Program-made: the position numbers and the translations under genes | The notes under the pieces: generated by a model | Seen by the model: the letters and a program-made list of their open reading frames with translations, nothing else | Databases searched by the model: none | What the model was told of the DNA's origin: nothing | Origin: Rhodalgimonas zhirmunskyi | Lineage (GTDB): Bacteria; Pseudomonadota; Alphaproteobacteria; Rhodobacterales; Rhodobacteraceae | Length of the DNA: 64,000 nucleotides | Direction: 5' to 3' | Assembly (NCBI GenBank): GCA_030848925.1 | Contig: JANFFA010000005.1 | Coordinates: 1 to 64,000 of the forward strand | Shown here: positions 53,168 through 61,204 of the stretch, piece after piece | Position numbering within the stretch: the first letter of the stretch is position 1 | How the letters are laid out: each line of letters begins with the position of its first letter

Positions 53168-54181
53168 TCAGTTGTTGAACCCGACCTTGTCGACCATGTT
53201 GCTGACCTGTTTGCGGCCTGCGACGACCTCGCTCAGCGGGAGCGAGTCGATCTTGAGGTCGCCGAAGGAGGCGACGATCGGTGACAGATCTGCGCCAGCC
53301 TTGACCGGGTATTCGAAATTCGCCTCGGCATAGAGCTTCTGCGCGTCGTCCGAGGTGAGGAATTCAAGCAGCTTGACCGCTTCGGCATGGTTGGGCGCGT
53401 GTTTCGCAATGGCCGCGCCCGAGATGTTCACATGGGTGCCGCCGTCTTCGAACGTGGGCAGAAGCACCTTGATCGCCTCGCCCCATTCCTTTTGCTGGGG
53501 GTCTTTCTCGTTGGTGCGCATTTTGCCGACGTAATAGGAATTCGCCACCGCGATATCGCAGATGCCACCGAGGATATCCTTGGCGCCGTCACGGTCGCCG
53601 CCGCCGGGTGTGCGGGCGAGGTTGTCTTTCATGCCCGCAAGCCAGGTTTCGGTCGCTTCGGCACCGTGGTGGGCGAGGTAGGCGGCGAAAAGCGCGGTGT
53701 TATAAGGGTGCTGACCCGAGCGGATGCAAAGCTTGCCCTTCCATTTCGGGTCGGCCAGATCCTCATACGTGATCGACGAGATGTCGAGATCCTTGGCGGC
53801 ATAGACGACGCGTGCGCGCATCGACAGCGCAACCCACTGATCATCGGGACCGTGCAATGCCGTCGGAACGGCGGCGAGAACGGCCTTTGATGTGATCGGC
53901 TGCGTCAAACCCATTTCGACAAAGTCATTCATGTTGCCAGCATCAACCGCCATCAGGACATCGGCGGGAGAGCTTGCGCCCTCGGCCTGAACCCGTTCGG
54001 CCAGACCATCCTTGAGGAAAACGGTGTTCACGGTGACGCCGGTTTCTTCGGTGAAGGCTTCGAGGAGCGGTGCAACCAGCCCCGGCTCACGCGAGGTGTA
54101 AAGGTTCAGCTCGGCCGCCGCGGCGACGCCGGGCACGAGCAACGCTGTGCTCAGAATAAGGGAGCGAAGGGAAATAGTCAT
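53168..54181 (-). CDS. Fe(3+)-binding periplasmic protein (FbpA/FutA type)
   Basis: 337 residues with a signal peptide (about 1-22, AAAA cleavage). Begins ELNLYTSREPGLVAPLLEAFTEETG after cleavage, the classic Fe3+-binding lobe; the paired Tyr in IAVANSYYVGKM coordinate Fe(III) in relatives. Other marks: PADVLMAVDAGNM and GKLCIRSGQHPYNTALF. ATG at 54181 has ACGAGG upstream; two conserved palindromes lie 67-105 bases before it. Probably in the same unit as the permease gene downstream. Confidence 0.93.
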   Translation of the reverse strand: MTISLRSLILSTALLVPGVAAAAELNLYTSREPGLVAPLLEAFTEETGVTVNTVFLKDGLAERVQAEGASSPADVLMAVDAGNMNDFVEMGLTQPITSKAVLAAVPTALHGPDDQWVALSMRARVVYAAKDLDISSITYEDLADPKWKGKLCIRSGQHPYNTALFAAYLAHHGAEATETWLAGMKDNLARTPGGGDRDGAKDILGGICDIAVANSYYVGKMRTNEKDPQQKEWGEAIKVLLPTFEDGGTHVNISGAAIAKHAPNHAEAVKLLEFLTSDDAQKLYAEANFEYPVKAGADLSPIVASFGDLKIDSLPLSEVVAGRKQVSNMVDKVGFNN

Positions 54182-54247
54182 CGAATTGCCTCGTGTCATG
54201 GACGTTCCGGCACCCAACGCGGGCGCAGCACGAGGTCCATCATATCC

Positions 54248-54286
54248 GACTATTACAGTCAAGAAAAATTCACGACTGATTAAGTC
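54248..54286. promoter_or_regulatory. Two GACT-N5-AGTC palindromes upstream of the Fe-binding-protein gene
   Basis: Site 1 GACT-ATTAC-AGTC (54248-54260) and site 2 GACT-GATTA-AGTC (54274-54286), 26 bases centre to centre, in the same orientation and each preceded on the minus strand by TT. Site 2 overlaps the stop codon of the ATPase gene. TTGACT in each also looks like a -35 element. Likely an iron-responsive operator, inferred from the gene controlled. Confidence 0.65.
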
Positions 54287-55415
54287 AACTTTTTGCGGCC
54301 TCCGGTTGCGGCCCCGTCGCAAAGATATGCACGGCGGCAGGATCGAGGCGCAAACCGAGATGGTCGACCTGTTGCGAGGCGGTGGCCTGATCGACCGACG
54401 CGGCGGGCAGATCGAGTTGCACCTTGATACCGGAGCAGTCGGTGTCGGCGGTGTCTTCAAGCGCCAGCGTGAGCCTGTCTTGCGCGCCGAGAAACTCGCG
54501 GCGCAACACGCGGGCCGGATAGCCCCCTTGATCGGCGGCGCAGAGCGAAAGCGCCTGCGGTCGAAAGAAGGCCTCGGCGCTTTGTCCGTCTTGCAGGCCG
54601 GGCGCGGCGAACTGCCCCAGAGGTGTGACGAGGTTGCCGTTCTGGATTCGCCCCGGCAGGCCCGTGCCCGGGCCGAGAAACCGCGCGGTATAGGCGGTTG
54701 GCGGGTCGTTATAGAGGCCACGCGGCGTGCCCATCGCCTCGATTCGCCCGTCGCGGATCAAAACGATGCGATCGGCCACGGCGAGCGCCTCTTGCGGGTC
54801 ATGGGTGACGATGATCGTGCCGACCCGCATCTGGTGCAAAAGGGACAGCGTTTCGGCCCGCACAGTGGCGCGCAGCCCTTGGTCGAGGTTTGAAAACGGC
54901 TCGTCCATCAGCAGAAGGCCGGGGCGCGGCGCCAGTGCGCGGGCGAGCGCGACCCGCTGGCTTTCGCCACCCGAAAGCATATGCGGAAACCGGTCGGCCA
55001 GTGCAGAGATTCCCGCCATGTCGAGCATTTCGCTGACCCGCGCGCGGGTTTCGGCCCGAGACCAGCCCTTTAGACCAAAGGCGACGTTGTCGGCCACGCT
55101 GAGATGCGGGAAAAGCGCGTAGTCCTGAAACATGAAGCCGATGCCGCGCGCTTCGGGTTCGACATGGGCAGACTGATCCGAGACGAGTTGCCCGGCGAGG
55201 CGGATTTCCCCCCGATCCGGGTCCTCGATCCCGGCGATCAGTCGCAACAGCGTGGACTTGCCGCAGCCCGAAGCGCCCAGCAGACACAGGATTTCGCCCT
55301 CGGCGAGGTCGAATGAGATGTCGTTCAACGCCTGAACATCGCCATAGTGGCGGCTGATCCCTTGCAGGCTGAGGCTGGGATTTGGGGCGGGCTTGGAGGG
55401 GGCGATGTCTGTCAT
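54285..55415 (-). CDS. Fe(3+) ABC importer ATPase (FbpC type)
   Basis: 376 residues. Walker A GASGCGKST (47-55), signature LSGGESQR near 143, Walker B LLLMDEPFSNLD near 165, H-loop VTHDPQEAL. The C-terminal TOBE-like region follows (from about 240). First gene of the unit (ATPase, then binding protein, then permease); 103 bases separate it from the binding-protein gene, room for the internal promoter described at 54248-54286. Confidence 0.92.
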   Translation of the reverse strand: MTDIAPSKPAPNPSLSLQGISRHYGDVQALNDISFDLAEGEILCLLGASGCGKSTLLRLIAGIEDPDRGEIRLAGQLVSDQSAHVEPEARGIGFMFQDYALFPHLSVADNVAFGLKGWSRAETRARVSEMLDMAGISALADRFPHMLSGGESQRVALARALAPRPGLLLMDEPFSNLDQGLRATVRAETLSLLHQMRVGTIIVTHDPQEALAVADRIVLIRDGRIEAMGTPRGLYNDPPTAYTARFLGPGTGLPGRIQNGNLVTPLGQFAAPGLQDGQSAEAFFRPQALSLCAADQGGYPARVLRREFLGAQDRLTLALEDTADTDCSGIKVQLDLPAASVDQATASQQVDHLGLRLDPAAVHIFATGPQPEAAKS

Positions 55416-55718
55416 GCGACTGATCTAGCTATCCCCGCGCTGAAATCCAACAAGGGAGTTTTGCGCGGGCATCGCCAGAGTGCGAGACTTTGCGCCGCGC
55501 GGGCAGGTGGCAGGGTTCTTGGCGCCCGGCAGATATGGGCGCGCATCGATGGCCTTTGCGCCATTTCTGCCGCGAGCCGCGAGGGCGGAGGGGCGAGGTT
55601 GGTCGTCTTTGATCGCCGGATGTTGAGCGATCTCTTTGTGACGAGTTGGGCAGTTCAGAAGATTTAGGTCACTGGGTTTTGCGCGCCCTGTGGGCCGGGC
55701 GGTTGCCTATGCCCCAAA
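55416..55718. other. 303-base intergenic region, no gene seen
   Basis: Contains the promoter area of the iron ABC ATPase gene at its left end and the sequence after the LysR gene at its right end. A partly matching GACT-N5-AGCT sits at 55418-55430, close to the GACT-N5-AGTC sites at 54248-54286, but two bases differ. No hairpin stands out. Open frames here lack gene-like character. Confidence 0.5.
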
Positions 55719-56636
55719 TCACTTTCTTCCGCTGAACTGTGCCATCTGTGGCGAGACGAAGCTGGCCTTGAAGTAATCCACCAAGAGGTTCATCGCGGGG
55801 GTGAATTCGACACCGTTGCGCCAAGCGATGCCGACATCCATGGTTGGAATGTCCTGATCGGTGGACACGGTTTCCAGCCGTTTGCCTTCGAGGGACCACG
55901 GGCGATATACCATGTCGGACAGGATCGCGACGCCTTGGCCGTTCGCAACCATGGACCTGCAGGCTTCGACCGAGGAGGTTCGAAGTTTGGTGTTGGGGCG
56001 ATAATTGGTCTTGCTCCAATATTTCATCGCCGTATGGGCCGCCTCGTCGACGGTCAGCATGACGTAGTCTTCCTCGGCAATCTCTTTGAAGCTGGCCTTG
56101 CCGCGCTCCAGAAAGCGGTGACCTGTCGGAACCCAGAGCCTGCGGGAGGATTTCAGCAGGGTTTCGGACTCGAGTTCGGGATTGCTGAGGTTCGAGGTTA
56201 GTAGAACCGCGAGGTCAAAGCGATTGGCGAGAAGCCCGTCCTCGATGCTTTCCCGGTTCAGCTCGCTGATCTGGATATCAAGCCCGGGGTGAAGGCGCGA
56301 CAGCCGGTCGATGTGAAAGGGCAGGAAGTAGCCCAGCACGGTATAGGTCGCCGCCAAGGTGATCGTGCCGCTGACTTTCGAGCGGCGCTTGGTCAGCCCC
56401 TTGGCGTCGTCGACCTTGGCGAGGATCTCTCGCGATGCGGCGAGAAACTCGCGCCCGGCATCGGTCAGCTCCATTCCGTGGGAAGAGCGCACGAAAAGCT
56501 CGGCATCGAGAATCGCCTCAAGCTCTTTGATGGCCCCGGTGACCGACGATTGCGATATCGACAGCGCGCTTGCGGCCCGGCTCACTTGGCCGAGTTCTGC
56601 CGTGGCGACGAAATATTTGAGATGGCGCAGGTTCAT
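55719..56636 (-). CDS. LysR-family regulator of the pxp/biotin carboxylase operon
   Basis: 305 residues. N-terminal winged helix: LRHLKYFVATAELGQVSRAASALSISQSSVTGAIKELE (about 3-40, shown as pattern). C-terminal periplasmic-binding-protein-like effector domain. Start ATG 56636 (MNLRHL) fits family; an upstream in-frame ATG at 56654 is possible. Divergent from the pxpA operon with 240 bases between, in which two similar palindromes lie. Very likely activates that operon in response to its substrate. Confidence 0.9.
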   Translation of the reverse strand: MNLRHLKYFVATAELGQVSRAASALSISQSSVTGAIKELEAILDAELFVRSSHGMELTDAGREFLAASREILAKVDDAKGLTKRRSKVSGTITLAATYTVLGYFLPFHIDRLSRLHPGLDIQISELNRESIEDGLLANRFDLAVLLTSNLSNPELESETLLKSSRRLWVPTGHRFLERGKASFKEIAEEDYVMLTVDEAAHTAMKYWSKTNYRPNTKLRTSSVEACRSMVANGQGVAILSDMVYRPWSLEGKRLETVSTDQDIPTMDVGIAWRNGVEFTPAMNLLVDYFKASFVSPQMAQFSGRK

Positions 56637-56670
56637 GCGGACTGAATATAGCAATACAAAAGACGAATCT

Positions 56671-56685
56671 ATCGGAAAATCCGAT
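56671..56685. promoter_or_regulatory. LysR-type palindrome, copy 1
   Basis: ATCGGA-AAA-TCCGAT, perfect 15-bp inverted repeat, 35-49 bases upstream of the lysR start. A near copy lies at 56782-56796. Confidence 0.65.
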
Positions 56686-56781
56686 GAATAAACGATTGTG
56701 CTGCATCTGCAGTGTGCTCAAAGCCCAGTTTTTGTGCAGCAAATAAAAGCCCATACCGAAAAAAGCCTTCGCATTTGCAGT

Positions 56782-56796
56782 ATCGAAAAATCTGAT
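56782..56796. promoter_or_regulatory. LysR-type palindrome, copy 2
   Basis: ATCGAAAAATCTGAT, the same 15-base pattern as copy 1 with two changes, 81-95 bases upstream of pxpA. Distance from copy 1 is 111 bases. Fits one site for autoregulation and one for operon activation. Confidence 0.6.
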
Positions 56797-56876
56797 AGAG
56801 TCGCCACAGAATAAAGAAATTCCAATTCTGCGAATCTTTTGTGAACGTGATCCAAACATGAATAGGGATGCGAACC

Positions 56877-57653
56877 ATGAGAGAAATTGTCGACCTGAAC
56901 TGCGATATGGGCGAGGGGTTTGGTCAATGGACACTGAGTGAAGCGCCCGACGAAGAGATCATGTCTCTTATCAGTTCGGCCAATATCGCAGCCGGGTTTC
57001 ACGCAGGCGACCCCAACTCGATGGATCGTGTGGTCAAGCTCGCTCAGACCTATGGCGTGGGGCTGGGGGCGCATCCGGGTTACAATGATTTGCAAGGGTT
57101 CGGCCGCCGCTACATGAAAACGAGTTCCGAAGAACTCGTGAACGACATTGTCTATCAGATCGGCGCAATTCGCGAGTTTGGCCGCCGTCACGGGATCAGC
57201 CTTCAGCATGTCAAGCCGCATGGGGCGCTCTACATGGAAGCGGCAGTGAATGAAGAACTGTCGGAGATGATCATCGATACGCTGAGCAAGACCTGCGGCA
57301 CGGCCATCATCTTTTGCATGGATATTTCAAAAACCTACGAGGTGGCAAAACGGGTCGGATATCCGGTCGTGCGGGAATTCTACGCGGATCGGGAGTATGA
57401 CGCCTCTGGGTCGATCGTCTTTGCCCGTAACGTGGCGCGGCCCAAGCCCGAGGACATCGCCGAGAAGTGCGTCCGTGCCTGCAAGGAAGGTGTCGTGAGA
57501 ACCGTCGAAGGCGAAGACATTCCCATCGAGTTTGAATCGATTTGCTTTCATTCCGACACGCCGGGCGCCTTGGCCATTGGTAGAGCTATCCGCGCCGGCC
57601 TGACCGACGCCGGAATCACGATCGCACCAGCCGCAACCGTGCTGGGTCTTTGA
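56877..57653 (+). CDS. pxpA: 5-oxoprolinase subunit A-like (LamB/YcsF family)
   Basis: 258 residues. LamB_YcsF family: [11 protein letters not shown] at about 6-16, [27 protein letters not shown] and VKPHGALYM are all conserved. PxpA works with PxpB and PxpC to open 5-oxoproline (pyroglutamate). Start at 56877 (MREIVD) has AGGG ten bases upstream; ATG 56868 is too close to it. First gene of the operon and divergent from lysR. Its partners here include biotin-dependent parts not found in the plain PxpABC system. Confidence 0.9.
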   Translation: MREIVDLNCDMGEGFGQWTLSEAPDEEIMSLISSANIAAGFHAGDPNSMDRVVKLAQTYGVGLGAHPGYNDLQGFGRRYMKTSSEELVNDIVYQIGAIREFGRRHGISLQHVKPHGALYMEAAVNEELSEMIIDTLSKTCGTAIIFCMDISKTYEVAKRVGYPVVREFYADREYDASGSIVFARNVARPKPEDIAEKCVRACKEGVVRTVEGEDIPIEFESICFHSDTPGALAIGRAIRAGLTDAGITIAPAATVLGL

Positions 57654-57677
57654 ACATACGCAAAAAGGAACACCAAA

Positions 57678-57914
57678 ATGGCACAGATACTTTCGCCGCT
57701 GCCGGGTACATTCTACGTGAAACCGTCGCCTGACGAAGCGCCTTACAAGGCCGCCGGTGACGCCGTGGCTGTCGGCGACACGATTGGTCTTATCGAAGTG
57801 ATGAAGACTTTCATCGAGGTCAAAGCCGAGGTTGCCGGAACCTTTTCCGCGTATGTTGCCGAGGATGGATCGCCGGTGACGGCGGGGCAAGAGCTTGCGG
57901 AAGTGGCGGTCTGA
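57678..57914 (+). CDS. Biotin carboxyl carrier protein, short single-domain form
   Basis: 78 residues, consisting only of a biotinyl domain. The biotinylated Lys is in EVMKTF (about residue 43), where housekeeping AccB has EAMKM. Lacks the long Ala/Pro-rich N-terminus of AccB. Begins 24 bases after pxpA with an AAAAAGGAAC ribosome site, and ends one base before the biotin carboxylase gene. Clearly a partner of it. Confidence 0.92.
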   Translation: MAQILSPLPGTFYVKPSPDEAPYKAAGDAVAVGDTIGLIEVMKTFIEVKAEVAGTFSAYVAEDGSPVTAGQELAEVAV

Positions 57915-57915
57915 G

Positions 57916-59286
57916 ATGGCGATCAAGCGCCTCTTTATCGCAAACCGCGGCGAGATCGCAGTTCGCATCATTCGAGCCGCCAAGGATCTCGGGATCACGA
58001 CGATCCAAGCCTATTCCGAAGCGGATGCGGATATGCTGGCGGTCAAACTGGCCGATGAGGCGGTCTGTATCGGACCTGCTAAGGCGGCTGACTCTTATCT
58101 GAATATCGACGGCGTGGTCGCAGCCGCCATCGAGGCGTCTGCAGATGCCGTTCATCCCGGCTATGGCTTTTTGTCCGAGAGCGCCGATTTCGCGCGCGCC
58201 ATCGAGCAAGCGGGCATGAGGTTCATTGGGCCATCTGCTGACACCATCGAACGCATGGGCGACAAGGTTGCCGCGCGCCAGGCGGCCGAGGCGGCGGGCG
58301 TGCCGGTGGTGCCCGGCTCCAAGGGCCGGATCGACTCGGTCGATGACGCGGTCGAGGTCGCGGCAAAGGTCGGCTATCCGGTAATGGTCAAGGCCGCGGC
58401 GGGCGGGGGCGGCAAGGGTATCCGGATCGCGGAAAACGAAGACGAGCTGCGCACCCTTGCGCCGCAAGCGCAACAAGAGGCCGCCGCCGCCTTTGGCGAC
58501 GGTGGGCTGTATATAGAGCGTTCGGTGACATCGCCGCGCCATATCGAGGTGCAGATTGTCGGTGACGGCGAAAGAGCGGTTCACTTCTATGAACGCGAAT
58601 GTTCGCTACAGCGCCGCCGTCAGAAAGTCTGGGAAGAGGCCGGGGCCGCGTGCCTTGACGACGAAACGCGCGAAAACCTTTGCAAGGCCGCCGTCGCGCT
58701 TGCGCAATCCGTCAATTATCGCGGTGCGGGGACGCTTGAATACCTTTATGAAGAGAGCACAAACGCGTTCTTCTTCATCGAGATGAACACGCGCATTCAG
58801 GTCGAGCATCCCGTGACCGAGATGATCACCGGCTTTGACCTTGTTCAGGAAATGATCCGCGTTTGTGGCGGCGCGCCTCTGAGTGTCAGTCAGGATCAGG
58901 TCAAAAGGTCAGGGCATGCGATCGAGGTCCGCCTCAATGCCGAAGACCCTTTCATGCAATTCATGCCCTGGCCGGGAAAGGTCGAGAGCCTGAAAATCCC
59001 CGAAGGCGAGGGGATCCGCTTCGATCACTTCCTTTACGAGGGCTATCAGATTCCGCCGTTCTATGACTCGTTGATCGGGAAACTGATCGTCCACGGCAAG
59101 GATCGCGCCGATGCCATCTCCAAGATGGCCAGCGCGCTTGAGGGCCTTGAGATCAATGGTCTGAAAACCACCGTCCCGCTTCATAAAGCCTTGGCCAAAG
59201 ACCCCGGAGTCGCCTCGGATGATTTCCATACCCAATGGCTCGAGCCGTGGCTGGACGCCGGGAACCTTAGCCCCGAGAACATGTGA
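57916..59286 (+). CDS. Biotin carboxylase (AccC-like), operon-specific paralogue
   Basis: 456 residues. ATP-dependent carboxylation of biotin with bicarbonate. KRLFIANRGEIAVRI start, Gly-rich ATP loop KAAAGGGGKGIRI, and the metal/bicarbonate motif FIEMNTRIQVEHPVTEM are all intact. The ECSLQRRRQKVWEEAGAA segment differs from housekeeping AccC, which has EAPSP there. No carboxyltransferase AccA/AccD is nearby; the AHS1/AHS2 proteins that follow take that place in urea-carboxylase-like enzymes. Confidence 0.93.
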   Translation: MAIKRLFIANRGEIAVRIIRAAKDLGITTIQAYSEADADMLAVKLADEAVCIGPAKAADSYLNIDGVVAAAIEASADAVHPGYGFLSESADFARAIEQAGMRFIGPSADTIERMGDKVAARQAAEAAGVPVVPGSKGRIDSVDDAVEVAAKVGYPVMVKAAAGGGGKGIRIAENEDELRTLAPQAQQEAAAAFGDGGLYIERSVTSPRHIEVQIVGDGERAVHFYERECSLQRRRQKVWEEAGAACLDDETRENLCKAAVALAQSVNYRGAGTLEYLYEESTNAFFFIEMNTRIQVEHPVTEMITGFDLVQEMIRVCGGAPLSVSQDQVKRSGHAIEVRLNAEDPFMQFMPWPGKVESLKIPEGEGIRFDHFLYEGYQIPPFYDSLIGKLIVHGKDRADAISKMASALEGLEINGLKTTVPLHKALAKDPGVASDDFHTQWLEPWLDAGNLSPENM

Positions 59287-59296
59287 GGAAGCCAAC

Positions 59297-60172
59297 ATGA
59301 AAACCAGATATACATTCGGAGGCGACGAACACGTCTATGTCGAGATGGACGACGAGATGTCGCTCGACGCGTTCTTCAAGTCGCTGTCCATGAGCAACGC
59401 GGTGCGCGACGCCAAGATCGAGGGTGTCACCGAGATTTGCCCTGCGAACGCCTCGTTCCAGGTTCGCTTTGATCCTGATGCCATCTCGCCAGATGATATC
59501 ATGGCGAAGGTCAAGGATCTGGAGCACAAGGCGGAAACCGCGGAAAAGCGGCTGACCACACGGATCATCGAGATCCCGGTTTTTTATCAGGACCCCTGGA
59601 CACATGAAACGCTGATGCGGTTTCGCGAGCGTCATCAGGACCCGAGCGGGACCGACCTTGACTATGCGGCAAGGATCAACGGTTTCGACACGGTGGACGC
59701 CTTCATCGAGGCGCATCATTCGCAGCCATGGTTCGTGTCGATGGTCGGCTTTGTCGCGGGCTTGCCGTTCCTTTACCAGCTGGTCGAGCGCGAAAAGCAG
59801 CTTGAGGTTCCGAAATACCTGAGCCCGCGCACCGATACGCCAAAGCAAACCGTGGGCTACGGCGGATGTTTTTCCTGCATCTATTCGGTGCGCGGCGCGG
59901 GCGGCTACCAGATGTTCGGTATCACGCCGATGCCGATCTACGACCCGGAACAGAAGGTCGCGCATCTGAAGGACTTCATGGTGTTCTTCAAACCCGGTGA
60001 CATCGTGAAATGGAAGCCCATCGACCGGGCCGAATACGACGCCATCCTGGCCGAGGTCGAAGCCGGAACCTATGTGCCCCGGATCGCCGAGGTCGAGTTT
60101 GATCTCGACGAATTCAATGCCGACATGCGCGGCACCAATGCAAAGATGTTGGAGGCCCTCAATGACGCTTAA
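59297..60172 (+). CDS. pxpB: PxpB/AHS1-like carboxyltransferase subunit, long divergent form
   Basis: 291 residues against about 220-240 for usual PxpB/KipI. The core is present: FVSMVGFVAGLPFLYQL in place of the usual GFxPGFaYL, then SPRTDTPKQTVGYGGCFSCIYS and GYQMFGITPMPIYDP. In place of GSVaIaG the sequence has YGGCFS, and an N-terminal region with RYTFGGDEHVYVEMDDEM replaces the common start. The same domain forms part of the carboxyltransferase in urea carboxylase. Begins 10 bases after the biotin carboxylase stop. Confidence 0.85.
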   Translation: MKTRYTFGGDEHVYVEMDDEMSLDAFFKSLSMSNAVRDAKIEGVTEICPANASFQVRFDPDAISPDDIMAKVKDLEHKAETAEKRLTTRIIEIPVFYQDPWTHETLMRFRERHQDPSGTDLDYAARINGFDTVDAFIEAHHSQPWFVSMVGFVAGLPFLYQLVEREKQLEVPKYLSPRTDTPKQTVGYGGCFSCIYSVRGAGGYQMFGITPMPIYDPEQKVAHLKDFMVFFKPGDIVKWKPIDRAEYDAILAEVEAGTYVPRIAEVEFDLDEFNADMRGTNAKMLEALNDA

Positions 60173-61133
60173 GATCAAAAACCCGGGTCTTGCGACCTCG
60201 ATTCAGGACCTTGGCCGTAAAGGCTATTTCCATCTGGGTATCCCGCTGGGCGGTGCGATGGATCGCTATGCCTTGCGCGCTGCAAACATGCTGGTTGGCA
60301 ATGATGAAGGCGCGGCCTGCCTTGAGGCGGTGTTCATGGGCCCCGAAATCGAGTTCACGCAAACCGCCACCGTTGCGGTGACCGGCGCTCAGCTTCCGAT
60401 CAAGGTCGATGGGGAGTATCAGGAGCCATGGTCATCCTTTGTGGTCAAGGCCGGTCAGACGCTGAGCTTTGAATTTCTTCAGGCGGGCGCACGCCTCTAC
60501 ATTGCCGTGAGCGGCGGGATCACGACGCCCGAGGCTTTGGGCAGCCGGTCGACCTATCCCATCGGATCGCTCGGTGGCGTGGACGGACGCGCGGTCCAAG
60601 CCGGGGATGAACTGCCGACAGGTGGCTCGGAAGGGCCCGGTGCCGGTCGCACCGTGCCGGACTCTCTTCGCCGTAAACCGGGAACGCCAGCCAGACTACG
60701 CGTCCTCCCCGGGCTGTACTGGCATCGCCTGACCGATGAAGCCGGTGCCGGGTTCTTCGAGGACGAGTGGAAAGTCGCGCCCGAAGCGGACCGGATGGGA
60801 TATCGCTTCAAAGGTGGTCGCCCGCTTGAATTCGTTGATCGGGAGCAACCGTTCGGCGCGGGCGCTGATCCTTCGAACATCGTCGATGGCTGTTATTCCT
60901 ATGGGTCCATTCAGGTTCCGGGCGGCACCGAGCCGATCGTTCTGCACCGTGATGCGGTGTCGGGCGGTGGATACTTCACCCTTGGTGCTGTCATCTCGGC
61001 GGATATGGATCTTATCGGCCAGTTGCAGCCGCACACCGCGGTCAAGTTCGAGAAGGTGGACATGGCCCAAGCTCTCGAAGCCCGCAAGGAGCGCAAAGGA
61101 ATGCTTGCAAGAATAAGAGAAGAGCTCGGCTAA
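60162..61133 (+). CDS. pxpC: PxpC/AHS2-like carboxyltransferase subunit
   Basis: 323 residues. AHS2/KipA family: TSIQDLGRKGYFHLGIPLGGAMDRYALRAANMLVGN (pattern), YIAVSGGI, PEADRMGYRFKGG and GSIQVPGGTEPIVLHRDAVSGGGYFTLG are all recognisable. Together with the AHS1-like protein it forms the active site that, in urea carboxylase, transfers carboxyl from biotin to an amide nitrogen. Overlaps the upstream gene by 11 bases, so translation is coupled. Confidence 0.9.
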   Translation: MTLKIKNPGLATSIQDLGRKGYFHLGIPLGGAMDRYALRAANMLVGNDEGAACLEAVFMGPEIEFTQTATVAVTGAQLPIKVDGEYQEPWSSFVVKAGQTLSFEFLQAGARLYIAVSGGITTPEALGSRSTYPIGSLGGVDGRAVQAGDELPTGGSEGPGAGRTVPDSLRRKPGTPARLRVLPGLYWHRLTDEAGAGFFEDEWKVAPEADRMGYRFKGGRPLEFVDREQPFGAGADPSNIVDGCYSYGSIQVPGGTEPIVLHRDAVSGGGYFTLGAVISADMDLIGQLQPHTAVKFEKVDMAQALEARKERKGMLARIREELG

Positions 61134-61184
61134 GAGCCAGAATTTCAACCTGAAACCGCGAGAAATCGCTTCAGACTAAAGTAA

Positions 61185-61200
61185 CTGACAAGGAGGTCAG
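61185..61200 (+). promoter_or_regulatory. Hairpin presenting the ribosome site of the binding-protein gene
   Basis: CTGAC (61185-61189), loop AAGGAG, GTCAG (61196-61200): the AGGAG core lies in the loop of a 5-bp hairpin, followed by the ATG at 61205. May expose or tune the ribosome site of the abundant binding protein. The stem is short. Confidence 0.4.
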
Positions 61201-61204
61201 AACA

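Noticed and set aside
55418-55430. GACT-N5-AGCT before the iron ABC ATPase gene as a third iron box
   Set aside because: Right half-site deviates from AGTC, so kept only as a remark in the intergenic entry.
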